From contig CAWAZL010000011.1 in NCBI GenBank assembly GCA_963786495.1, positions 122,904 through 186,903 of the forward strand: DNA of 64,000 nt. The letters run 5' to 3'. Origin of the DNA: JALZKA01 sp963786495 (GTDB taxonomy: Bacteria; Actinomycetota; Thermoleophilia; Solirubrobacterales; 70-9). The notes under the pieces are model-generated. The model did not search any database. It had not been told where the DNA came from and saw only the letters and a program-made list of their open reading frames with translations. Of the stretch, positions 34,647 through 43,264 are shown one piece after another. The position numbers and the translations under genes were made by a program. Positions within the stretch are counted from its first letter, which is position 1. Each line of letters starts with the position of its first letter.

Positions 34647-35431
34647 GGCTCGACCCCCCGCGCCGCCCTCTCGATCCCCTTGGCGTCCAGGCCTGAGCCG
34701 CCGCGCGTCGCCCACAGAAATGTCTCCTCGTTCCCCTTCGGCCCGGGGAGGTCCGACGACGCGAAGCCGCGGACTCCGAGCCCGAGGGCGGCGACGGCCG
34801 TGGCGACGCCAACGAGCGCCTCGCGCCGGTCCGCGGCGTCCCTTACGACTCCGGCCTTCACGCGAGCGCGCCCGAGCTCGAACTGCGGCTTCACCATCCC
34901 CAGGACATGCCCATCGGGCGCGACGCATTCGGCCACGGCGGGAATCACCTTCGCGAGCGAGATGAACGAGACATCGATCGTCGCGAGCTGAGGCTGGAAC
35001 GGCAGGTCCGCCGGCACGATCGAGCGTGCATTGGTCCGCTCGATCACTTCAACGCGCGGATCGTTCCTCATCGACCACTCCAGCTGTCCGTGGGCGACGT
35101 CTAGCGCGATCACGCGCGCAGCGCCGCGCTGAAGCAGGCAGTCGGTAAAGCCTCCGGTCGAGGCACCGACGTCGAGGCAGTCCATGCCGGTCACGTCCAG
35201 GCCGAGCGTGTCGAGCGCGTTCGCGAGCTTGATCCCGCCCCTGGATACATACGGGCGATCCTCCGTGACGCTCAGCTCCGCGTCAGGCTCGATCAGCTCG
35301 CTTGGCTTTGCGACCTTCTTGCCGCCGGTTCCGATGACGACGCGGCCGGCCCTGATCGCCTCTGCCGCACGGGCACGCGAACGGGTCAGACCGCGCTCGG
35401 CGATCACGGTGTCGGCGCGCTTCAGAGCCAC
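34643..35431 (-). CDS. tlyA: TlyA family rRNA 2'-O-methyltransferase
   Basis: 262 aa. S4 RNA-binding domain at the N-terminus (RADTVIAERGLTRSRARAAEAIRAG), then an FtsJ-like methyltransferase: YVSRGGIKLANALDT (Lys), CLDVGASTGGFTDCLL (SAM site), ALDVAHGQLEWSMRND, IDVSFISLAKVIP and VKPQFELGR. TlyA of this type methylates 16S/23S rRNA riboses (capreomycin sensitivity in mycobacteria). The GTG at 35431 is chosen; its neighbour nadK follows with an overlap, a typical actinobacterial tlyA-nadK-recN order here interrupted by the divergent FAD gene. Confidence 0.95.
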   Translation of the reverse strand: MALKRADTVIAERGLTRSRARAAEAIRAGRVVIGTGGKKVAKPSELIEPDAELSVTEDRPYVSRGGIKLANALDTLGLDVTGMDCLDVGASTGGFTDCLLQRGAARVIALDVAHGQLEWSMRNDPRVEVIERTNARSIVPADLPFQPQLATIDVSFISLAKVIPAVAECVAPDGHVLGMVKPQFELGRARVKAGVVRDAADRREALVGVATAVAALGLGVRGFASSDLPGPKGNEETFLWATRGGSGLDAKGIERAARGVEP

Positions 35432-35474
35432 CGCTGGAAAGTACCGACCGGAACAAGGTCCGTGGGGATCCCGA

Positions 35475-35492
35475 GTGTGATGGGCCTCACAC
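35475..35492. promoter_or_regulatory. CRP-type operator, TGTGA-N6-TCACA
   Basis: GTGTGATGGGCCTCACAC, a perfect inverted repeat matching the CRP-family consensus TGTGA-N6-TCACA. It lies in the 97-bp divergent gap between tlyA (start 35431, minus) and the 35529 gene (plus), where either promoter could be controlled. No crp gene is in the window. Confidence 0.6.
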
Positions 35493-35503
35493 ATGCATCG
35501 CAC

Positions 35504-35515
35504 ATACGTTCGTAT
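35504..35515. promoter_or_regulatory. Short inverted repeat ATACG-TT-CGTAT
   Basis: Perfect 5-bp arms with a 2-nt spacer, 12 nt from the CRP-type site and 13 nt before the ATG at 35529. Could be an operator for the plus-strand gene or chance. Confidence 0.3.
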
Positions 35516-35528
35516 CGTGGCCAACCAG

Positions 35529-35888
35529 ATGAGCACTTATCGCGCCATCCCCCTCTGGCTCCACGCCGGCGTCGAGACGTTCGCCGCCCCCGCGATCATG
35601 GCCGCGCCGTTCTTCTTCGGCTTTGGCCCTGCGGCCTCGGTCATCTGCGTCATGACTGGCGCGCTCCTCCTCGGCCTCGCACTCCAGGTGCCCGGCCCCG
35701 AGCGCTCGGTCTCGATCGCCGCGCATGCGGGCTACGACTACGCGCTCGCCATCTTCGCCATCGCCGGCGGACTGGCCGTCGGGTTCATCTCAGCGCTCTG
35801 GGACGCATCAATCTTTCTGGTCGGCATCGGCGCCGCTTTGGCAGCGCTGACCGCTTCAACGCGGTTCAGCATGCCCCGCGGGGCCTGA
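35529..35888 (+). CDS. SPW-repeat-like four-helix membrane protein
   Basis: 119 aa, about four membrane segments: WLHAGVETFAAPAIMAAPFF, FGPAASVICVMTGALLLGLA, YDYALAIFAIAGGLAVGF and IFLVGIGAALAALTASTR. The layout resembles SPW-repeat membrane proteins; no function is known. The ATG at 35529 is chosen, with a GTG at 35517 and an ATG at 35493 as alternatives. A CRP-type site lies upstream and a bidirectional terminator downstream. Confidence 0.72.
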   Translation: MSTYRAIPLWLHAGVETFAAPAIMAAPFFFGFGPAASVICVMTGALLLGLALQVPGPERSVSIAAHAGYDYALAIFAIAGGLAVGFISALWDASIFLVGIGAALAALTASTRFSMPRGA

Positions 35889-35940
35889 GTACCGCCGACC
35901 CCCCTCCAAAAACACATATCTCTCCTCCCTGTACCCAGGA

Positions 35941-35970
35941 AACGCCCCGCCTCGGCGGGGCGTTTTCTTT
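35941..35970. terminator. Bidirectional intrinsic terminator
   Basis: Arms AACGCCCCGCC (35941-35951) and GGCGGGGCGTT (35954-35964) followed by TTCTTT on the plus strand. It separates the convergent 35529 gene and dxs and can serve both. Confidence 0.88.
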
Positions 35971-36022
35971 GGGCTGCGGAGAGCTGGCTCAGGCGAGCAG
36001 GCCGCCGGGGAAGCAGATTTGC

Positions 36023-38023
36023 TCAGCCAAGTTCGAGGCGCGGAGCGCCTAGCGCGCTCAAGATCCGCTCCGAAATCGCGGTGCCCGTGAGCCCGACCTC
36101 CTCGTGGAGGAGCGCCGGCTTGCCGTGCGTCACGTAGCGATCGGGCAGGCCCACTCGGATGACTCGGGCGCGCTCGGCGCCCGGGCCGTGGGTGTCCTCA
36201 AGGTGCTCGAGGACGGCGGAGCCGAAGCCGCCCTGCACGACGTTGTCCTCAACGGTGACGAGCAGCTCATGGTCAGCTGCTAGCGCAGCGATGAGCTCGG
36301 TGTCGAGCGGTTTCACGAAACGGGCGTCGGCGACTGTGGCGGAGATGCCGTGCTCGGCCAGCTCGTTCGCGGCGTCCAGCGCGACTTTGACGCCGAAGCC
36401 GTAGCCCAGGAGCGCAACGCGCTCGCCGCGGCGCAGCGTCTCCCCCGTGCCGATCGGGATCGCCTCGCCGCGGTCCGGGAGCGGCACGCCGATCGCGGCG
36501 CCGCGCGGATAACGCACCGCCGCGGGGCCTTTGTGGTCGAGGCAAGTGCGAACCATGTGGGCAAGCTCGGCCTCGTCGCGCGGGGCCATGATCACGAGGT
36601 TCGGCAGGCAGCGCAGGTAGGAAATGTCGAAGGCACCGTGGTGGGTCGGTCCGTCGTCGCCGACGAGCCCGGCGCGGTCCATCGCGAAGGTGACGTCGAG
36701 CTCCTGGAGGCAGACGTCGTGGACGATCTGGTCATAGGCGCGCTGGAGGAAGGTCGAGTAGATCGCGCAGACCGGCTTAGCGCCTTGGAGCGCGAGCCCG
36801 GCGGCGAGGAGCACTGCGTCCTGTTCGGCGATGCCGACGTCGTAGTACTGGTTCGGGATCTCGTCGGCGAGCTTCTGGAGGCCGGTTCCTCCCGCCATGG
36901 CCGCGGTGATTCCGATCACCTTCGGGTCGAGCTTTGCCTCGGCGACCATCGCGTCGGCGAACACCTGCGTGTACTGCGGAGGCGTGACTGGCGCCGGCGG
37001 CGCGTCCTCGGTCTCCTGCGGCGCCTCTTTCCCGTCCTCCATGGGCGGGCGCGAGAGCGGCGTCTTCTTCTTCGGCGCCGGTGCGCCGTCGACGATCGAA
37101 CCCGGTTTGGCGGCGTGCCACTGCTCCATGCCCTCGAGGCCGCCTTCCTCGGCGGGTGCGAAGCCCTTGCCCTTGACCGTGTGGATGTGGACGACAACGG
37201 GCCGCTCTGCCTCGAGCGCCTCGGCAAGCGCGCGGCGCAACGCGGGAACGTCGTGGCCGTCGACGACCCCGACGTACGCGAGGTCGAGCTCTTCGAAGAG
37301 AAGCCCCGGCGCCCAATACGCCTTGAGCGCGGCCTTGATCTCGGGCCCGAGGCGCTCGATGCGCTGCCCAAGGCCCCACGGCAGGCGGGTCAGGCGCGAC
37401 TCCGCGTCGCTTCGGCGCTGGTAGAGGCGGCGGTTGAGCCGGATCGAATTGAAGTACCTGGACAGCGCGCCGACGTTCGGCGAGATCGACATGCCGTTGT
37501 CATTCAGGACGATCACGATCGGCGTTTGCAGGCCGCCCGCGTTGTGAAGCGCCTCGAAGGCGACGCCGCCGGTGAGCGCGCCGTCGCCGATCACCGCGAC
37601 GACCTTGCCGTCCTCGCCGATGCCTTTTCGCATCGCCTCTTTCAAGCCAACCGCATAGCCGATGGAGGTCGAGGCGTGCCCGGCACCCATGATGTCGTGC
37701 TCGGACTCGGCGATGGAGCAGAACGGCGCGAGGCCGTCGTATTGGCGGATCGTCGACAGCTGGTCGCGCCGGCCGGTGAGGATCTTGTGCGGGTAGGCCT
37801 GATGGCCGACGTCCCAAAGGATCTTGTCCGTGGGCGAGTCGCAGAGGGCGTGAAGAACTGTCGCGAGCTCGCAGGTGCCGAGGTTGGCGCCGAAGTGGCC
37901 GCCGATCTCGCCGATCACATCAATGATGTCCTCGCGGACCTCTTGCGCGACCTGGGTCAGTTGTGCGTCGTCGAGCCCCGTGAGGTCAGAGGGGCCGTCG
38001 ATCGAGTCGAGGAGCCTGGGCAT
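36023..38023 (-). CDS. dxs: 1-deoxy-D-xylulose-5-phosphate synthase
   Basis: 666 aa, intact. First enzyme of the MEP isoprenoid pathway: pyruvate plus glyceraldehyde 3-phosphate give DXP, using thiamine diphosphate. Seen: GTCELATVLHALCDSPTDKI, WDVGHQAYPHKILTGR, GHASTSIGYAVGLKEA, the ThDP motif VIGDGALTGGVAFEALHNAG with NDNGMSIS, then DVGIAEQDAVLLAAGLALQG (catalytic Glu). A proline/lysine-rich linker near residues 310-345 separates the domains. A polyprenyl synthase gene lies directly upstream, 33 nt away. Confidence 0.97.
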   Translation of the reverse strand: MPRLLDSIDGPSDLTGLDDAQLTQVAQEVREDIIDVIGEIGGHFGANLGTCELATVLHALCDSPTDKILWDVGHQAYPHKILTGRRDQLSTIRQYDGLAPFCSIAESEHDIMGAGHASTSIGYAVGLKEAMRKGIGEDGKVVAVIGDGALTGGVAFEALHNAGGLQTPIVIVLNDNGMSISPNVGALSRYFNSIRLNRRLYQRRSDAESRLTRLPWGLGQRIERLGPEIKAALKAYWAPGLLFEELDLAYVGVVDGHDVPALRRALAEALEAERPVVVHIHTVKGKGFAPAEEGGLEGMEQWHAAKPGSIVDGAPAPKKKTPLSRPPMEDGKEAPQETEDAPPAPVTPPQYTQVFADAMVAEAKLDPKVIGITAAMAGGTGLQKLADEIPNQYYDVGIAEQDAVLLAAGLALQGAKPVCAIYSTFLQRAYDQIVHDVCLQELDVTFAMDRAGLVGDDGPTHHGAFDISYLRCLPNLVIMAPRDEAELAHMVRTCLDHKGPAAVRYPRGAAIGVPLPDRGEAIPIGTGETLRRGERVALLGYGFGVKVALDAANELAEHGISATVADARFVKPLDTELIAALAADHELLVTVEDNVVQGGFGSAVLEHLEDTHGPGAERARVIRVGLPDRYVTHGKPALLHEEVGLTGTAISERILSALGAPRLELG

Positions 38024-38056
38024 GGCTAAAGAAGTGTGGCAGCCTGACCCGGAATC

Positions 38057-38927
38057 TCAGGCGTGCCGGGTGTGAATGAAGTCCGTAATGAGCTCGAGGT
38101 CGCTCGGTATTCCCGTCGATCGACTCGAGGGCGCCGCGGGCCTTGCGATGGGACTCGGCTGCAAGACCTCGGGCCTCCTCGAGCCCGAACAGGGAGACGT
38201 AAGTGAGCTTGCCGTGGCGCTCGTCGGAGCCCTGCGGCTTTCCGAGCTCGGCGTCCGAGCCCGTTACGTCGAGGATGTCGTCGACGATCTGAAAGAGCAC
38301 CCCCAGCTCGTCCGCGAACGCCCGGTAGGGCTCGGCATCTTCGTCGGAAACGCCGGCGAGGTGGAGCGGCACCAAGACGCTCGCGGCGATGAGGCGGCCG
38401 GTCTTCAGGCCGTGGAGCTTTCGCAGGGCGTCCGCATCCTCCACGCTCGCGGCGACGTCGATGTACTGGCCCCCGACCATGCCGCCGACGCCGGTCGCAG
38501 CCGCCAGGCACCGAAGAGCCGCAACCAGGTTGGCGGGCTCGGCCGTCTGCTCGGAGAGGAACAGGTTGATCGCCTCGGCGAAAAGTCCATCGCCGGCGAG
38601 AATGGCCACGTCCTCGCCGAACTTCACGTGCGAGGTCGGCCGGCCTCGCCGCAGGTCGTCGTCGTCCATCGCGGGCAGGTCGTCGTGAATGAGGGAATAG
38701 GTGTGGACAAGCTCGATCGCGGCCGCCGCCGGAAGGACGTGAGAGGGCTCCTGTCCGAACGAGCGTGCGGTGGCGAGACAGAGCACGGGCCGCACCCGTT
38801 TGCCACCCGCAAGCAATGAGTAGCGCATCGCGCCGGACAGGCCGGCCGTCGCGTCGTCGTCGCCGAACTCGAGGCCTTCGAGGTACGCGTCGACGAGTTC
38901 TCGCAGCTCCTCGGGGTAGTCGCTCAT
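38057..38927 (-). CDS. Polyprenyl (farnesyl/geranylgeranyl) diphosphate synthase, IspA-like (one frameshift)
   Basis: About 290 aa. Head-to-tail prenyltransferase: LAGGKRVRPVLCLAT, first Asp-rich motif LIHDDLPAMDDDDLRRGRPT, second motif QIVDDILDVTGSD. One extra base near 38115 disturbs the C-terminus; corrected, it ends DLELITDFIHTRHA before the TGA at 38057. Together with dxs it forms an isoprenoid pair. Chain length is not predictable; IspA-type (C15) or a short GGPP synthase fit. Confidence 0.9.
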
Positions 38928-39008
38928 TTGCCGAGCGTACGTCCATGGCGCGGTTCACCCCACCGAAACCGGGTAAGCGGCGCGCGAAAACCAAGGGAAG
39001 GACAGCTG

Positions 39009-39446
39009 ATGAGTGATGCACTCACCCGAGACCGAGTGGCCAACGACAAGACTCCCGCGCAGCTCTATGCCCTGCTATTCGGCGCGACGCTGCTGCTCGC
39101 GGGCGTTCTGGGTTTCTTCGTCGATTCGAGCTTCAACTTCGGAGACGGGATCCAGGGCGACGACCTGGTTGTCTTCGAGGTGAACGGGACGCACAACCTC
39201 GTCCATATCGCATCCGGCCTGCTTGGCCTCGCCCTCGCCGGCACCGCAGCCGGCGCCAGGGCTTACGCGCTCGGCTTCGGATTCGTGTACCTGCTGGTCA
39301 CGATCATCGGGTTCATCGACGGTTCGAACGTGCTGGGCCTGATCCCGGTCGACACCGCCGACAACTTCCTCCACCTGGCTATCGCCCTCACCGGAATCGC
39401 CGCGGGGTTCGCCTCGACGCCGCGAACGATTACGCGAGGAGCCTGA
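39009..39446 (+). CDS. DUF4383 four-helix membrane protein
   Basis: 145 aa. Four hydrophobic segments (YALLFGATLLLAGVLGFF, NLVHIASGLLGLALAGTA, AYALGFGFVYLLVTIIGFI and FLHLAIALTGIAAGFAS) with NGTHNLVHI and TADNFLHL, the motifs of DUF4383. Function unknown. Divergent from the polyprenyl synthase gene. Confidence 0.82.
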   Translation: MSDALTRDRVANDKTPAQLYALLFGATLLLAGVLGFFVDSSFNFGDGIQGDDLVVFEVNGTHNLVHIASGLLGLALAGTAAGARAYALGFGFVYLLVTIIGFIDGSNVLGLIPVDTADNFLHLAIALTGIAAGFASTPRTITRGA

Positions 39447-39452
39447 GCTCGG

Positions 39453-39629
39453 CTAGCCCTCCTCCGAGGTCGCTTCACGCAGCGCTCGGTCGAGGTCGTT
39501 AGCCGCTTCGCCGACCAGCTCGGCGGCTTCGCGGGCGAGCTCCTCGGCGCGCTCGTCGGTGACGTCATCGCCTCCGAGCTCGGCGGCGATGGCGGAGAGC
39601 CGCTCAGTCGTTTCGCGCAGGTCGCTCAC
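39453..39629 (-). CDS. Very short acidic helical protein overlapping nusB
   Basis: 58 aa: begins MSDLRETTERLSAIAAELGG, then ERAEELAREAAELVGEAAN, acidic and entirely helical in appearance. It has no known motif. The GTG start overlaps the nusB stop (GTGA), which together with even codon use argues for a real gene. Could be a small regulatory or coiled-coil protein; function unknown. Confidence 0.55.
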   Translation of the reverse strand: MSDLRETTERLSAIAAELGGDDVTDERAEELAREAAELVGEAANDLDRALREATSEEG

Positions 39630-40006
39630 GTCGCCACTCCCGCCGCTCGCGCCGCCGCGCCCAGAATGCCGTTCACAAAGCCCGGCGCGTCGGCGCCGCA
39701 GAACTCGGCGGCCAGGCCGACCGCCTCATCGATGGCGACCTCGGGCGGGACCGCATCCGAGTGGTGGAGCTCGTACAGCGCGACGCGCAGCACCGCGCGA
39801 TCGAGCGGCGCGATGCGGTCGATCGTCCACCCCTTCGAAAGACTCGAGATCTCGGCGTCAATCGAGTCCAGGCGCGAATCGGTGCCCTCGGCCAGCTCGC
39901 GAGTGAATGGCTTTGCGCCCTCGAGGACATCAACCAAGTCACGCTCGGTCACGTCGCGCTGATAAAGCGCGAAGACGGCTTCCTTGCGTTGGTCAGAGCG
40001 TCGCAC
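39626..40006 (-). CDS. nusB: Transcription antitermination protein NusB
   Basis: 126 aa. All-helical RNA-binding NusB, which acts with NusE (S10) in rRNA antitermination. Seen: RRSDQRKEAVFALYQRDV, GWTIDRIAPLDRAVLRVALY, AIDEAVGLAAEFCGADAPGF and VNGILG. Follows efp with 32 nt between; a short acidic gene overlaps its stop. Confidence 0.94.
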   Translation of the reverse strand: MRRSDQRKEAVFALYQRDVTERDLVDVLEGAKPFTRELAEGTDSRLDSIDAEISSLSKGWTIDRIAPLDRAVLRVALYELHHSDAVPPEVAIDEAVGLAAEFCGADAPGFVNGILGAAARAAGVAT

Positions 40007-40038
40007 CGGTCAAGCGTACGCGGTGAAGCAGATGCCGT

Positions 40039-40599
40039 CTATGCGCGCGAGACGTACTCGCCGGAGCGGGTATCGACGCGGACGATCTCGCCCTCATCGA
40101 TGAAAAGCGGCACCTGGATCTCGACTCCGGTCTCGAGCGTCGCCGGCTTCGAGCCGCCGCCGGATGCCGTGTCGCCCTTGAGTCCGGGATCGGTCTTCGA
40201 GACGGCCAGATCGACGGCGCTCGGAACCTGGACACCCGTCGGCTTCTCGTCCACGTAGAGGACCTCGACCGTGTCGTTCGGCCTGACCCACTTCATGTCC
40301 TCGCCGGTCGCCTCGACAGGAATCTCGGTTTGCTCATAGGACTGCGCGTCCATGAAGACCGCCATCTCGCCCGAGTCGTAGAGGAACTGCATCTTGCGCG
40401 TTTCGGTGCGCACCGGCCGGAACTTCTCGCCGGCGCGGAACGTCTTATCGACCACGCCGCCGTCGGAAGCGCGGCGGAGCTTCGTGCGCACGAAGGCGCC
40501 GCCCTTGCCCGGCTTCACATGCTGAAAGTCCATGATCCGGTAGATCTGGCCGTCCACCTCGATGTGTGCGCCGTTCTTGAACTGGTTGGTCGAAATCAC
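40039..40599 (-). CDS. efp: Translation elongation factor EF-P
   Basis: 186 aa. Relieves ribosome stalling at proline runs. Three-domain KOW/OB protein: MISTNQFKNGAHIEVDGQIY, FQHVKPGKGGAFVRTKLR with Lys32 at the tip loop, DYSGEM-like YDSGEMAVFMDAQSYEQTEI, and C-terminal KTDPGLKGDTASGGGSKPAT, ETGVEIQVPLFIDEGE, VDTRSGEYVSRA. The tip KPGKGGA suggests the unmodified or actinobacterial type; no epmA/epmB is nearby. Confidence 0.97.
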   Translation of the reverse strand: MISTNQFKNGAHIEVDGQIYRIMDFQHVKPGKGGAFVRTKLRRASDGGVVDKTFRAGEKFRPVRTETRKMQFLYDSGEMAVFMDAQSYEQTEIPVEATGEDMKWVRPNDTVEVLYVDEKPTGVQVPSAVDLAVSKTDPGLKGDTASGGGSKPATLETGVEIQVPLFIDEGEIVRVDTRSGEYVSRA

Positions 40600-40631
40600 G
40601 GCGCCGAGGGTAGCCAGCGCCTTGAACGAAC

Positions 40632-40658
40632 GAGGGCCCGGGATGAACCCGGGCCCTC
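40632..40658. terminator. Hairpin after the surface-protein gene
   Basis: Arms GAGGGCCCGGG (40632-40642) and CCCGGGCCCTC (40648-40658), loop ATGAA. It follows the stop of the minus-strand surface-protein gene and precedes efp, so it probably ends that transcript. Confidence 0.65.
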
Positions 40659-40685
40659 GCGCAGTTCACGAACTGGATTCGGCGA

Positions 40686-41674
40686 CTATGGGGTCGCGTC
40701 TTCCTCCTGGACTCCGAACGGCTCGAAGTCGAAGATCGAGTCGTTCACCCTGAGGCCATCGACCGCACCAACCCATGAGTTGTCGCGGCCCTTGGTCACC
40801 GCGACCGTTCCGATCTTCGCCGGCGTCGCGTCGGGGCTTGCTCCCTCGGCGAGAGCGGTCTTGACCTCATCCAGGTCGCAATACGTGACCTGGTTGCAAC
40901 CGGTGGCCGTGCCGGCTGCTCCCGTGAGGAAGAAGTCAGCGCCGTCCGCAGCTGCATCGATGTAGCCGCTCCACTGGTTCGCGGCGGAGTTCGACGGGAC
41001 GAACACCAGCGTCGAGAAGTTGGTCCCGTTCGCCGTGAGGTTCGGATCGATCTCGATGGAGATCGATGGCATGTTCGGGTTCCCGCGGGTGTTGTTCTCA
41101 CCCGTCTGGAACACGTGGAAGCCGAGAGCGTTGATGTCGCTCACGTTGTCTCCGAAAAAGTCGACCTCGTTACCGAACGACGCCTTCTCCGCCGAAACGC
41201 CACTCGCACCGGGGGCTCCCGGGTTCTGGGCGTTATCACTGACCGCGATGGCCAGACTGCCGTCCCCGAAGGGCGGCGACCCAGTCACAGGCGGATTCGG
41301 GTCTACCTCGGGCACGAACGGTCCGCCACGCAGGTCGGCTACTGCCGAACCGATGTGGTTGCGGGAGATGATCCCCCACTCGGGGTTCGAGTACACCGCG
41401 ACGCCATCTTCGCCGTCTTGGCCGTCTTCGCCGTCTGGCCCTGGAGGTCGTCTCGAGCTGCCTGGGACAAGTCCACTGTCTGGAGCGTCTCGTCCCTTAC
41501 ATCCTTGCTCTTGACCCCGTTGTCCTTGAGGTCCTTGCTCTTGACCGAGTTGTTGACGATGTCGCTGCTGTCGATGGTGTTGGCCGCTACTGCGGACCCG
41601 GCACCCAGCAGCACTGCAGCTGCGAGCAGTACCGCGCCCTGCCGCGTAGGCAGGAGCTCCTTAAGTCGATGCAC
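40686..41674 (-). CDS. Secreted surface protein with short repeats and a collagen-like stretch (one frameshift)
   Basis: About 329 aa after correction. Signal peptide: RQGAVLLAAAVLLGAGSAVA. Then repeats of the form VKSKDLKD, VKSKDVRD, LQTVDLS, a pattern common in actinobacterial cell-surface proteins. A missing C near 41450 hides a short Gly-x-y run (GPDGEDGQDGEDG). The C-terminal domain begins YSNPEWGIISRNHIGSAVAD and ends DSIFDFEPFGVQEEDATP, with two cysteines (GCNQVTYCDL). Likely an exported adhesin-like protein; ligand unknown. It ends at the hairpin at 40632-40658. Confidence 0.75.
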
Positions 41675-41849
41675 CCTAAACCCTTCATTGATCTACATTG
41701 GGCCAGCCGCGTATCTCCGCGCCTGCCCTGTCTCGTCCACGCTACCCCCGACTGCGCGGCGGTCAACCGGAAACACCTCATTTTGCGCTTGAACTACCTA
41801 CTTCCACTGAGTGGCGCCTTCCCCGACGGCTCCCGCTACCGTTTCGATC

Positions 41850-43257
41850 ATGGAGGCGGTCAGGGCGAATCGGGGGGCGGCAAGGGTTGCGACCCTCTTT
41901 GCCGTATTAGCGGGACTCGCGCTGGCCGCGGTCCTCGTCGCGCGCGGAGGCGAGAACGAGGCCCAGGCCGGCATCCTGCCGCCCTGCGTTCCGCCGCTCA
42001 ACGAGCCCCCGCCCGACGCGGTCGCTAACACGCCCAACCCGACGGTGAGCGGGCCGAACGATCCCAAGCGCAAGGTCATCTTCATCGGCAACAACTGGGA
42101 GGGCACCGCGGACATCGTCGCGACGCAGGGGCCGAAGAAGTTCAAGACCGTCTCGCGGATCAACATCGTCCCCGACTACACCGAGCGAGTCATGGAGATC
42201 TGCCTGAATCCGGTTGACCTCGGCTACTTCCTGGCGATCCGCGAGCTGGTGGGCGAGGGCAACGATCAGCTCGTCGATGACATGTACTCGACTCCCGATG
42301 GGAAGCTTCTCGTCGTCTCGCGACCGAGCTTCAGGGACGTAGTGGCGATCCACCTTGTTGGGCCTGAAACCGGGCAGATCAAGTGGCGCTTCAAGGTGGC
42401 TGGCCAGCGCTCCGACCACATGGCGGTGTCACCCGACGGCGAGCAGGTTGCCGTCTCGGCCTCAACGGGGAACGTCGTCCACCTGCTCGACACGGAGACC
42501 GGCGCCGACGAGGGAATGTTCGCGTCAGGTGACTCGCCTCACGAGAACACCTACTCGGAGGACGGCTCGAAGATCTATCACGCGTCGATCGGCCTCGTCT
42601 ACACACCAGGCGACGACCCGATCTTCGACACGAACACCAACAAAGGCGACCGCTTTTTTCAAGTCGTCGACGCGGACACTCAGGAGATCATCTCTCAGGT
42701 CGACATGGGCGACAAGCTCGAGGAGGCCGGATACCCCAACATGAGCTCCGCCGTCCGCCCGATGGCGATCGCCTCAAACGAGCGCAAGGCGTTCCTCCAG
42801 GTCTCGTTCTTCCATGGCGTCGTTTCGTACGACCTCAGGAAGGAAAAGGTGAAGCGGGTTACGCGCCTGCCCAACCTCATTCCGAACGTTCCGCGCGAGC
42901 AGTACCTCCTCGACTCCGCTCATCACGGCATCGCCCTCGCCGGCAACGACAAGCGCCTCTGTATCGCTGGCACGATGTCGTCCTACGCGACGGTGATCGG
43001 CAGGCGGAAGCTGCGCAAGCGAGTCGCTCGACCCGAAGCTCATCCAGGCGGGCGAGAAGCCCTACTGGTCGACCACTTCCGAGAACGGGAGGAACTGTTA
43101 TGTGTCGTGGTCGGGAACCGATGACATCTCGGTCATCTCCTATCGCAAGCGCAAGGAGATCAAGCACATCGCCACCGGCGAGCCGGGCGGCAACCGCGCG
43201 CACCCGCAGCGCATCCGTAACGGCGTGGTCCGCCAGAGCTTTCTGAACGCGAACTAA
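41850..43257 (+). CDS. Membrane-anchored beta-propeller protein (YVTN/lactonase-like, one frameshift)
   Basis: About 469 aa. One N-terminal membrane segment (VATLFAVLAGLALAAVLVAR), then a multi-bladed propeller: DMYSTPDGKLLVVSRPSFRD, DHMAVSPDGEQVAVSASTGN, VVHLLDTETGADEGMFASGD, SEDGSKIYHASIG. Near 43018 the frame shifts; corrected, it reads SLDPKLIQAGEKPYWSTTSE, SWSGTDDISVISY and ends at 43257. YVTN-type propellers are found on cell surfaces; catalytic residues are not evident. LtrA follows 7 nt later, so the two are probably co-transcribed. Confidence 0.8.
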
Positions 43258-43264
43258 CCGAAGC

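Noticed and set aside
35498..35512. LexA (SOS) box upstream of tlyA
   Set aside because: CGAAC with a mismatched right half (GTGCG) only; too weak, and tlyA is not a usual SOS gene.
36350..38029. Plus-strand open frame (559 codons) opposite dxs
   Set aside because: Shadow of dxs; low-complexity Arg/Val/Leu/Glu content, no ribosome binding site and no domain.
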